The notes beneath the pieces are model-generated. The model was given only the letters and a program-made list of their open reading frames with translations. It was not told the DNA's origin and did not search any database. From NCBI GenBank assembly GCA_902806575.1, contig CADCXD010000001.1, forward strand, positions 4,278,001 to 4,342,000: a stretch of DNA of 64,000 nucleotides, given 5' to 3'. Both the position numbers and the translations under genes were made by a program. Shown here in pieces: positions 1-9,928 of the stretch (the first letter of the stretch is position 1; every line of letters begins with the position of its first letter). The DNA is from Jackrogersella multiformis (lineage: Eukaryota; Ascomycota; Sordariomycetes; Xylariales; Hypoxylaceae).

Positions 1-723
1 GAATAGTAATTGATGATGGTAATTGATGGTAATTGAATAGGATGGGATAGGATAGGATGGGATAGGGGAGTTAATAGAGAATGCAGATAAACTCGCAGGC
101 GCAGGATGCAGGACGCAAGACCATAGTGTAGTGCAGTACTATGTATTTCTTCCTTGGAGTTGTTGCTGGTTGCTGGTTTCTGGTTTGTTGGCTAAGGTTG
201 CATTAGATTACCAATTTAGAAGTTTGGAGATTGGGGAAAATCATAAATGCTTCGGCGATTGTGAACCTATTGTGTACGGTAGGCAGTAGGTACCTGTTAA
301 ACCTCATGGATTGTATGGATTGTCGTTGCCCAGGGGATCCCCTATTTCCCGCCCCGCCATGGGTACAGCCACCCGCTAGCACCCACCCCGCTTTTATAAG
401 GTAGGTATGTACATAATTCGGGTACTCAGGGTTTCCTATCGATAAGATGATAATACCTGGGTCTAGATTGTTCCCCGAATTGGAATTACCTAGGTATGGA
501 TGGAATTATCGGGCCAAAGATCTGCAGCAACTACACTAGGTACCTATCGATAGTGATGGAGAATTAAGTTTCCCCGTCTTCTTACAATTGCCTAGGTTAG
601 TGTTGGAGGTACCTTATTAATACCTAGGTAGTTGATTTTTATTTTATTTAAGAAAGTTCATCTTCTTTGAATACTGTTGTTTGTCGACTACATACTACAG
701 GTACAATTGCTCAGACCTTCAAG
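1..723. other. Intergenic region upstream of the dehydrogenase gene
   Basis: No gene is visible. The first 70 bases hold an imperfect GATAGGATGG-type tandem. Several copies of the CCTAGG palindrome lie at about 470-640. The last part is presumably the promoter and leader of the dehydrogenase gene; I see no clear TATA box. Confidence 0.5.
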
Positions 724-2424
724 ATGGCCAGCAGGTCAAGACTCGCTCCAGTCTTGAGGCGAGTGGCAACACATAGCTTGAAAAATTCAGTGGCAGCTTT
801 CAACCCCACCGTATATGGTGCTCGGAGTATATCATGTACAATACCGAGACGATTTCGAGAATCGGGTGGAAGATGCGCCAAGTTCACCACGGAATCTTAC
901 CCGGATCTCAAACGAGACGATCGCTTTGCTCAGTTGACAAAAGAGCATGTTGACTATTTTAAGGGAATTCTCGGCAAAGAGTCCGCCGTAATCGATGGTG
1001 TGACTACTAATACCAATGCCGTAGAAGATGAGATAGAACCGTTCAATCTCGACTGGATGAGAAAATTTAAGGGCCACTGCAAATTGGTCTTGAAACCCGG
1101 ATCGACCGAGGAAGTCAGCAAGATCTTGAAATATTGTAATGAAAACTTGTTAGCTGTTGTCCCGCAAGGTGGAAATACCGGTCTTGTAGGAGGCTCTGTA
1201 CCTGTATTCGACGAGATTGTTGTCAACACTAGCCGAATGAATCAAGTTCGATTCTTTGATGAAGACAGTGGTATTCTGGTCGCGGACGCCGGTGTCGTAC
1301 TAGAAGTAGCTGATCAATTCCTTGCCGAGAAGGGCTACATCTTCCCCTTAGACCTAGGCGCCAAAGGCTCGTGCCAAATCGGTGGCAATGTCTCTACCAA
1401 TGCCGGCGGACTCCGACTATTGCGCTATGGAAGTTTACATGGCACCGTCCTAGGTATTGAGGCCGTTCTGCCTGATGGGACAATCGTGGATGACCTGAGC
1501 AGGTTACGAAAGAATAACACCGGTTACGACCTGAAGCAGCTCTTCATCGGTGCAGAGGGGACTATTGGCATGATCACCGCCGTATCGGTACACTGCCCTA
1601 AGCGATCAAAGGCTTTCAGTGTTGCATTCCTTGGTGTTGAATCCTACGACAAGCTCCTACAAGCTTTCAAGGAGGCCAAGACACAGCTTGGCGAGATCCT
1701 ATCTGCTTTCGAGATGATGGATTCTCAGAGCCAGGACATATTTCACAAAGTCAAGGAGAACAAGCGCCCGCTTGAGGGGGCCTATCCTTTCTACTGCCTC
1801 ATCGAGACAAGTGGGTCGGATTCTGAACACGATAACGTGAAGCTGGAGAGGTTCCTCGAAGACATCATGACTAAAGAAATCGTCACCGATGGCGTTGTGG
1901 CGCAGGATGAAACTCAATTCAGATCACTATGGGCCCAGAGGGAGGGCATCACGGAAACCCTAGGTCATTGGGGAGGAGTCTACAAATACGATCTCTCGAT
2001 TCCAATAAAATCCATGTACCAACTCGTGGAGGATGTGAGGAAGAGGCTAGAGGACGCGGGGTTAAAAGGCGAAACCGACGAGTACCCCGTTGTGGATGTT
2101 GTTGGGTATGGTCATATGGGTGATTCCAATCTACACCTTAACGTTGCAGTGCGGGGATACAACAAAAAGGTGGAAGAGGCTCTCGAGCCATTCGTTTATG
2201 AATGGATCAGTAAGAGGAACGGCAGCATTAGTGCTGAACACGGCTTAGGCTTAACCAAGAAGAAATACATCGGCTACAGCCGAAACGACGGCATAATAGA
2301 GTGGATGAAGAAGATCAAAAAACTCTTCGATCCGGTCAGTAACTATCAGCTCCTTACTTTAAAAATTGCAGACTATTAACACTTTCCATAGAATGGGATT
2401 ATGAACCCCTACAAGTACATATAG
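724..2424 (+). CDS. DLD2: Mitochondrial FAD-linked D-2-hydroxyglutarate / D-lactate dehydrogenase (DLD2 type)
   Basis: Exons are 724-2334 and 2392-2424, giving 547 residues. The family oxidises D-2-hydroxyglutarate or D-lactate with FAD in the mitochondrial matrix. Seen: a basic N-terminus rich in Arg and Ser that looks like a mitochondrial presequence; the FAD-binding segment PQGGNTGLVGG at about 147-157; CQIGGNVSTNAGG at about 217-229; the C-terminal GHMGDSNLHL at about 463-472; and EHGLG near 505. I chose ATG 724 because the open frame further upstream has no ATG. The continuous frame runs off the family after FDP. A 57-base intron (GTCAGT...CATAG) restores the usual ending NGIMNPYKYI, so the last exon codes for only ten residues. 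Substrate preference between D-2-hydroxyglutarate and D-lactate cannot be read from the sequence. Confidence 0.9.
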
Positions 2425-3085
2425 GTTCTAGCCCACGCTGGAGTAGGCCAACGCAGTTTCTTTCCACAATGGCGAGAGCTACTCAAGTTATAGCAGTTAC
2501 GTAAATGGCAGTCTATCTCGGAGACAGGAGGACCACAATGAGTCTCGAAAACGGCCACCCCATTTAGATGAGGACCAGGAGGCGGTAGATATGAATTATA
2601 CCCTAGTGGAGCATTCGCTTGCTCCTTCAACAGATGAATCTAGGATACTGCTCGTCCAGACCTATGTAAATATAAGGACTTTGAAAATGTATATACCATC
2701 AGCAGCAATAACATGATTACCTGATTCATAACGTGTTTGAATTGTGTATTATAAGTTCATTTCTATTCTAAACCTACCTAGGTAGGTAAGTTACCTAGAT
2801 ACTTCTCATTAAAATAAGAACTTAGCAATAACACAAAATCACTTATCGATAAACCAAATATACCTATCTGATTAGATAAGCAGCACCTAGGAAATTTGCT
2901 TCGTCCTCTTCAACAGATCATCATCGTCATCATATCTGACTGCCACAAACCTCAGCACGAAGCCACTCCGACGACGTAGGTTGCAATCTGACAAACATTC
3001 GCTTGGCACATACATCGCGACGCAGCAACTCCCACATTCACCCGAAGCCGGCATACGGAATACGAAAATACGAACCTCTGCGAAG
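2425..3085. other. Intergenic spacer between DLD2 and TIM8
   Basis: This AT-rich spacer holds the 3' end of the dehydrogenase transcript and the promoter of TIM8. A CCTAGGTAGGTA palindrome copy lies near 2775-2800. Small frames on the minus strand look non-coding. Confidence 0.5.
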
Positions 3086-3567
3086 ATGTCCGACCCTAGG
3101 TTCAACAACGCCCTCGACGAGATCGGGCTGAACGAGAAGGACAAGCAAGAGGTGCGCCAGCTCATCAACAACGAGACCCAGAAGGCCCGCCTCCAAAGTT
3201 GTACGTGGATCCCCTCCTTTTCCCCTTCCCTCTTCCACCTACCCTCTACCCTCTACCTTTTTATCTCCGTCTCTCCATCCGCTAGTACACATACCTCACC
3301 CCTACGCGCAACAACCACAACCCCTCCTCCCTGGCCCAAAAAGCCGGAAGGAAACCAAATCGAAGTCCAGAAACCACAGCTCGCTAACACGTGTGCCTCT
3401 CCGCAGCTATCCACCACCTGACGGACATCTGCTTCACGAGGTGTATCACGGGCGCGATTCGCACGGGGCAGCTGGACAAGACCGAGGAGGCGTGCATGAC
3501 GAACTGCGCGGACCGGTTCTTAGACTTCAGCCAGCTCACCATCAAGACCTTGTCAGCTATGCGATAG
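3086..3567 (+). CDS. TIM8: Mitochondrial intermembrane-space small Tim chaperone Tim8
   Basis: Exons are 3086-3200 and 3407-3567, joined across a 206-base pyrimidine-rich intron (GTACGT...CCGCAG), giving 91 residues. Small Tim proteins form hexameric chaperones (Tim8-Tim13) that carry hydrophobic precursors through the mitochondrial intermembrane space. The twin CX3C motif is complete: C47-x3-C51 and C68-x3-C72, which form two disulphides in the family. The sequence between and after the motifs (IHHLTDICF, ADRFLDFSQ) is closer to Tim8 than to Tim9, Tim10 or Tim13. Length matches the family. The gene converges on RPL25, with 446 bases between the stops. Confidence 0.92.
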
Positions 3568-4013
3568 TTCGTCGGCCGAGGGCCAATGGTGCTTGCAGTA
3601 GTGTTACGTTGGCAATAATGACAGGTGTACGAATAGCTACGCCGGAATCATGAGTTTGGGGCGCAATGCGATTCCGTATCAGAAGCGATACGAGGGCCGG
3701 TTATTATTAAAGGTCACTTTATGTATAGGCATAGATAATCACCACTTAAGAGAAGCACTTAGGAAGGATGAAAACAACAAAGCAAACAAATCACTTGAGG
3801 ACTCGAGTCGCATTTGTTTAGGAATCAATTCTTTTGTTTTTACCGTTGATCTCATGTGCCTGACCATAGGCAAAACAACGCCAGCCCTAATGCAAATGTC
3901 CGTCCCTGTTCGGGATGTGCATCTAATCAGCACCATCTGCCCTAATTCCACTGCCGAACCGTTGCCGCATCATCGCGCATATCAAGTTCCCTCCTTCATA
4001 TGTAAGAACTCAA
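3568..4013. other. Convergent 3' spacer between TIM8 and RPL25
   Basis: Both flanking genes end here, so the segment should hold two 3' untranslated regions. An open frame on the plus strand at 3650-4033 has no protein-like character and overlaps the RPL25 stop. Nothing else is visible. Confidence 0.5.
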
Positions 4014-4822
4014 TTAAACGAGAGCTAGCTTAGTGGCCGCAATGTCTAGAGCATCCACATCGGCGGTCAGGCGGCAGTATGCCTTCTTGGTACCATTAGG
4101 TCTGCAATATATAGTTAGCATAAGCACATTCAAACAATATACGAACTTCGTAGCGATGGGAACCTACCGGATGAGGGTGTTGATCTTCACGGTGTCGATG
4201 TCGTAGAGCTTCTTCAAGGACTGCTTGATCTGGGCCTTGTTGGACTTGGGGTCGACGATGAAGACCAGGGTGTTGTTCTCCTCGATCTTCTTCATGGCGC
4301 TCTCGGTATTGAGAGGGTGAACGATGATCTTGTGCTCGTCCAAGCGAGGCTCGTGAGGGAACGACTTGCGGTGGTACTTGGGGGAGCGTGACAGCTGAAG
4401 GGTCTTGGGACGGTGAAAGGTTGTCGAAGTGCGCACTTTGCGCTTCTTGTGGGAGTTGTCCTAGAGAATAATTAGATTGGCATCCTCGACGGTAGTGGTG
4501 GGAGATGTAGTTCAAGATTAACTTACGCCCTTGAGGGCTGCCTTCGCCGCCGCGTTCGCCTTCTTCAACCCCTTTGGTGCTTGGGAGGCACCTCCTGTAG
4601 TAGAAATAAACGCATCAGCAATCGCTCTGAATTAGAACTCGCAAAATCTGCTCTGCTCCATGCGTCGGCCGGGGATAGGCGCGCGCTCAAAGGAGTAGCG
4701 CCGACTTCGAAAGGAACAAGATCATAATTGAATATATATAATATAATTATATATAAAAAAAAACAAAAGAAAATCGAGGCTTATGATGGCATACCCTTCT
4801 TGGTAGAAGCCTTCGGACCCAT
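4014..4822 (-). CDS. RPL25: 60S ribosomal protein uL23 (Rpl25 / L23a)
   Basis: Four exons on the minus strand: 4822-4795, 4594-4527, 4460-4168 and 4101-4014, giving 158 residues. uL23 binds 25S rRNA at the polypeptide exit tunnel and docks SRP and other nascent-chain factors. The start MGPKASTKK comes from a 28-base first exon. An Ala/Lys-rich N-terminal tail follows, then the conserved core (HRPKTLQLSRSPKY, LDEHKIIVHPLNTE, IEENNTLVFIVD, KKLYDIDTVKINTLIRPNG) and the ending KKAYCRLTADVDALDIA. All junctions are GT-AG and keep frame. Introns crowd the 5' half, as is common for fungal ribosomal protein genes. It diverges from BMT2. Confidence 0.95.
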
Positions 4823-5474
4823 TGTGATGGTGTTGAGGCAGACCGTGAATTACGTGAGTGTTGACCTGGTCGAAAAACTTGTCTATCTGTTGAATGCGGC
4901 GGTAATTCTTCTCGAGGTAGTAGAAATATCGATCAAGTTTCCAATCAAGCACGTTCTTGTTGGAGTCAGAATTTGGTGCGGTACAAAATGGTTGGTAAGT
5001 TCCAAAGTGGATGTCAGTAAGCGAGATTAGGGCATCATCTCTCTGGTCAGGTACCTCCATTGTGGCGCAGTGACCTCCAGCTTGGAAAGGTTGTGGCAAA
5101 ACATGAGGCGCTAAGCGGAAAATCATCGGGGAAAGATGAAAGTTTTTCCGGTTTAGAGTGGGACATGGTCCGAGCCCGAGTCCGGGTTATGACTTTGAAC
5201 TTCGGGTCCCACATCATCAAATAGTGGACCTATTAAAAGAGGGCTGTGCGCATACTGTGCCTTCCACCTTTGCTCACTGACTGCTTAATATGCGGGTAAT
5301 GTACTTCGTACAGTACAACAAAATTAGATATTAACGTTGCACACTGTCCTTTTACTTCACAAAATATCATCACTCAAGTCTGCCTTGATATATATATTTT
5401 ATATCTTAGCAAATCATTCAATTTGTTCCACGACTAGCATCACCAAACCTACCTGTACTACATACTGTTTTATA
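4823..5474. promoter_or_regulatory. Shared divergent promoter region of RPL25 and BMT2
   Basis: The 652 bases between the two start codons must contain the promoters and leaders of both genes. No canonical TATA box or clear factor site is recognisable. A minus-strand open frame overlaps the RPL25 leader (about 4722-5126), but I do not regard it as coding. Confidence 0.5.
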
Positions 5475-6405
5475 ATGACAATAAATAAAAAGGGCCGTAC
5501 GAAGAACTTAACTGCAGGCCGGCCTCCAACAGCCCGCAAACCAAAGTCGATATCAAGGAGAGCTACTAAGGCGTTGATTACTTCTCATCATATCCTAGAG
5601 AAGAGGAAAGCTCAGGCTATCTCAAAAGGAGACAGGGCCTCCGAAGCTGTAATCGATGCCGAGATTACTGCCTTAGGCGGTATCGACAAGTACCAACAGG
5701 CCAGCCTCCAGGGCCAGCGCCTCGACCGTGGAGGTGATAGTTCTCATGTACTGATGGAATGGCTTAAGTCGATGGATCCTGCTCTCCTTTCTCCTGAAGA
5801 GAATCGCTTGAAAATGCTCGAAGTTGGAGCATTGAGTACTACCAACACATGTTCAAGAAGCGGTATCTTCGACGTGGAGAGAATAGACTTGAACAGTCAA
5901 AGCGATGGTATCATACAACAGGATTTCATGGCAAGACCGCTTCCCAAAGATGGCTCCGAACGGTTCGACATCATTAGTCTTTCGCTAGTTCTAAATTTTG
6001 TCCCGGATGCTATAGGACGAGGCGCAATGCTTCTTAGGACTTTGGATTTTCTAAAGGAGCCTGACATGCCATCCTCGTCCAAGCTACGTAATCTCTTCCC
6101 AAGCTTATTCATGGTCTTACCCGCACCAGTAAGTCGAGCCCCAATGCTTTTATGACCACTTCCAGCCACTAAAAGTATAGTGCGTCACCAACTCGAGATA
6201 TATGAACGAGTCTCACATGGAGTTGATCATGAATGCCTTGGGATACGTGAAAGCCCGAAGCAAGATCACCCAGAGGCTCGTATATTACCTTTGGGTTAGG
6301 AAATCCGATATACAGTCGCCCCCCGCGAAATTTAAGAAAGTCGAACTTCGATCTGGCCATTCTAGGAATAACTTCGCTGTTGTGCTTCGTGGCTCATCAA
6401 AGTGA
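5475..6405 (+). CDS. BMT2: 25S rRNA adenine-N1 methyltransferase Bmt2
   Basis: Exons are 5475-6128 and 6181-6405, joined across a 52-base intron (GTAAGT...TATAG), giving 292 residues. Bmt2 makes m1A at position 2142 (yeast numbering) of 25S rRNA in the nucleolus, using S-adenosylmethionine. Seen: a basic N-terminus (GRPPTARKPKSISRRATKAL); HHILEKRKAQAISKGD; the class I methyltransferase segment LKMLEVGALSTTN; the acidic strand IDLNSQ; and FDIISLSLVLNFVPDAIGRG, which holds the typical SLVLNFVP motif. The splice joins APC to VTNSRY, a conserved spot. ATG 5475 is the first in-frame ATG; the frame upstream of it is AT-rich and unlike the family. Confidence 0.93.
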
Positions 6406-8778
6406 CAGCCGAATTTCCAATCAACTTTGAGTGTGTGTTGCGGATTTTCAAGTCTCATTAATAAGATGTGTAGCCGCCCAATGATCCGGCCATATAAACA
6501 TATCTTATGACGAGTAAGTATCGGCATTGCATCGAACTAACGAAATTGTCGTCGTTTATTATCTCAGGGGGGTTACAGTTCTACAGGTATGCGTCAATGC
6601 AAGAGGGCGGTTCTTGACACTACCCCAAAACTCCTCATATTCCAAGCCATTCGACGCATACCCGACTACACGCACTTCACGAGAGCTTGATTACTCTGTA
6701 TTGCAGCACTACTCCCTCCATCGAGATCGTCAATGGATTCATATCATCCTACACTAGGCCTACCCCGCAGTCAATTACACAACTACCTGATAGGCTTGGA
6801 TTGAAAAGCTTCCACCAACAACACCACACCATCTTGGTCAGACGACACCCGTGCATTTCGTCGACGCATTGATTTCCAGTGGCTTTTGGAAGACCCCGTC
6901 CACCTCCAAGAAGACCACTCAAGATGTCTCGGCGATCAATTACCTAACATGATCGAACGATGGGGACACATCTTACTCCAAAAGGATCAATCGTAAAGCT
7001 ACTACTACGCAGTGATTCCTTTCGGCTGCAGTCGTTCGAATTAGCGTACCATTGGGGAAGACATTGGGGTACTGCTTTAACCACTTCAAATGGGACTGTT
7101 TCTCTGCCAATCCCTCACGTCCCGCTCGGCAACTTTATCCATGGTTCCTCGCTCTCGAAGCTGAAGTCGCTGGCGACACGTGGGAATATGATGACAAGAT
7201 TAGGCTGGGCTAGTACGCACCTGCTGCGTAAGGAATTATAAGGTAATGCTCCCTACCTAGGTGGACTTGTCATGTCCATTTACTTTGGTCCAATTGCTAA
7301 CGGAGACGAATCGATAGTAAGGGATAAACCAATATGATCCATAATGAACATGGACTCGATATCATGGAAAGCCTCTTGCTTGCTTTATTAGTTACAACTA
7401 TCGCTAACCATACTAAAAATATTCAATCGGCCAACCACACTGCTGATTTGTCAAGTTGCTTCCTTGCGTTCTGGACAAGTAGGCCTTGAACTAGTATTCA
7501 GACTCGGGGTGTTAGATTTGACCACAGCACGCCTCAAATTGGCGGTACTCCAGCTAGGGGTCTAGTTACGATGCCGTGGTCCGTAAACCTGGGTTGCCAA
7601 CGGCAACGGCGAGACCGTGTGCCTCAACTTACAATACATATAGAGATAGGCTTGGCTCCAGTGACGAGGTTTAGACCCCGCTTTGGTCAGATGATGGATG
7701 AACGATGGAGCAATCTCGAATGCCTTAGTTCACATTCCTTGAAAACCCCCTTAGTGGAAAGGAACGGACTCTCGTTACAGGGTGACGAGTCGTGTCTATA
7801 CGTGTTAGGTACTCGTTTACCCCAGATTCCACCTCTTAGGCATGGGGTCAACTTGTTCCCCGATTGCCGACTCGCTCCAATCAAACAAATCGACACCATC
7901 GTGAAGCTAATTAGTAGTCGATATCACATATATCACATAGGTATATCACGTACTGTATGTATGTATGTATTGGAGCGTTGCGGGGTTATAGATATCACTC
8001 AACTTCAACTAATGCCAATCCCATATTGAAACGTGCTCTCGCCCGAAGCAATATTCTATCAGATGCTATGATATATGTACACTACCGTTCCTCGCTTCTT
8101 AGAGGCCATGGGAAATTGCTTGGAATGGATAATTCCCGTTGAGAGGGGGAGGGGGTCGCACTACCGATGATGCTACAGAGAACTTGGCCCTGGTCCCGAG
8201 ACATTTACTACCGGTGAGATGAGAGGACGCAGGTGAAGTGCACCTGTCATCCATGTTCTAGACGGGACGAATCTTCAATGTCTCGGACCTCAAATATACC
8301 TACCTAGGTACCTAGGTAGGTATGTAAGAGAAAACAATTCCATACAGTGAGGTTCGTTAGTGTATATAGTTACTCCTGAAGACGCAGTTAGAGCCCAATA
8401 GTGCAATTACACTATAACATGCTACACGACCCCTTAGTTTCTGGTATGATGGTCAAAGAAAGGAATTTTTGGGTTATCTAGGTAACAATCGATCCATGCT
8501 GACTACCTAGGTAGGTATGTATCTAGGTAGTGCTCGAGTCGTGATCCCACTCCCCCACATTCAAGTTGAATGCCGGCCGATTCGTGAGTCCTTAACACCT
8601 TCTGCCGGAGGAGTAGACTCGGATTGGTTCGCCGGGATACTCCCGTTACACTAATTTTTCTCCTTCTGGTCCTATTTGCTTGCCTCCATTTCTCAACTGT
8701 CGTAAGCGCTATCGTATGGAGCGATGTTCTCCTCACGAGCCCTCGTGCTAGTCGTTGCTCTCTTCTGCCTCTGGCCAA
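6406..8778. other. Intergenic region with relic coding segments
   Basis: No intact gene can be supported. A protein-like stretch at 6805-7213 is listed separately. CCTAGG palindrome copies lie near 7256, 8299-8323 and 8503-8530. The long frames at 7571-8029 and 8503-8778 lack recognisable domains and look like chance. Confidence 0.4.
6805..7213 (+). pseudogene. Unrecognised gene relic in two frames
   Basis: Two adjacent open stretches in different frames read like protein. The first (6805-6996) contains FRRRIDFQWLLEDPVHLQ and PNMIERWGHILLQ, ending in TAA. The second (7016-7213) contains FNHFKWDCFSANPSRPARQ and YPWFLALEAEVAGDTWEYD, ending in TAG. Their amino acid make-up (Trp, Phe, acidic and basic mix) is unlike the nearby chance frames. 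No start codon with a clean upstream frame and no convincing splice pair joins them, so a frameshifted relic is likelier than a live gene. I do not recognise the family. Confidence 0.35.
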
Positions 8779-9928
8779 TTAATCCTTACGGACATTGAGA
8801 TCACCGTCCAGAGAATCAAAAGTCTCTATGATTTGTAGCCGCTGCTGTATCTGGGGTGGGAGAGGCGCATTCCCGGGACGTTGAACGACCACACTGCGCA
8901 TGCCGGCCTCAATGGCAGCTTCCACCTCCTTGGTATTGTCACTTAGGAACAGCCACTCCCCGATCAAGAATTCGGGATGTTTGATAGCAATGGTCTTGTA
9001 GCTGCTTACGTCCGTCTTGAGACCGGCGTTCACGGTGTCGAACCAGTCCGAGATCTGCGGTGTCAGATCCGACGGGGAGGCATCTGTGTGACCGAAGAAC
9101 AGCTTCTGTGCCGCAACGGACCCAGACGAATAGATTATGATCTTGAGACCCTTGTGTTGCCATTCTGAAAGCTTCCCAGGTACGTCCGGAAATAAGGGTG
9201 CTTTCAAGTCACCCGAGGCATAGCCTTCCTCCCAAAGGTAGCCCTGGAGACTTTTGAGAAATGAGACCTTCTCATCCTTCTCCATAAGGTCCCTGGCATA
9301 CGCTTCCAATGCATCCCTGCACGAAGAATATCCCAGTGGAAACGAATACCTATATTTTGCAAACTCTGGATCATTCCACTGGGTTTTCAACGTCTCCGGG
9401 AGGGCCTTCAGCGCGTAGGGAAACTAGAAGCACATATCAGTTAACGTGAACTCTCCAATCGATATTCCCGCAGGCCACCGAAAGCCACCTAGCATAGCAA
9501 CTTTGCTACCGACGCTAGGTTATCAAACGGAGTAGTTCGTGATAACCGGCCAAAATCGTCTAAGAGCGACTTGACTCGCTACATAAAGAGCTAATGACCC
9601 TAGAACACGGCGGACAGGTGGCGCGTCATGCTCGCCATCTGTGCAGCAGATCATTATACTGTTTGTTATACAGGAGCTATGCTACATGGGTGACAGGCTT
9701 AGGGGGTAGATTCGGAGAAGTGCAATTCCAATTGGCATGTCTTACCAAGACATCTTTGACAAAGGAAATTGGGCAAACTGTTCCCTCTAAGGATACGTAT
9801 TAGCCACCATGTCTAGGCTCATGCACCCTGATCTGCTAGATGATAGCAGATATGAAGCAAGGGCAAGCCTAGGAGCTGTCCTTACCAATGTCTAATAGTA
9901 CAACTTTAACGGGGGCAGATGCGGCCAT
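8779..9928 (-). CDS. UTR4: Enolase-phosphatase E1 (methionine salvage, Utr4)
   Basis: Three exons on the minus strand: 9928-9886, 9786-9746 and 9423-8779, giving 242 residues. The enzyme is a Mg-dependent HAD-family phosphatase/enolase that converts 2,3-diketo-5-methylthiopentyl-1-phosphate to the acireductone in the methionine salvage pathway. The nucleophile motif DIEGT (D13 to T17) is split by the first intron and reconstitutes in frame. Then follow VCPISFVKDVLFPYA, the SSG motif with Lys (YSSGSVAAQK) and FLSDNTKEVEAA near the C-terminus. Length matches the family. Intron 2 is long for this window (322 bases). Start context is good (GCC before ATG GCC). Confidence 0.94.

Noticed and set aside
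4722..5126. 134-codon minus-strand open frame across RPL25 exon 1 and upstream region
   Set aside because: It runs through the verified RPL25 start in another frame and ends in AT-rich sequence without protein character; likely leader DNA.
9594..9803. Plus-strand frame of 69 codons
   Set aside because: It lies inside UTR4 intron 2 and partly across exon 2 on the other strand; no domain.
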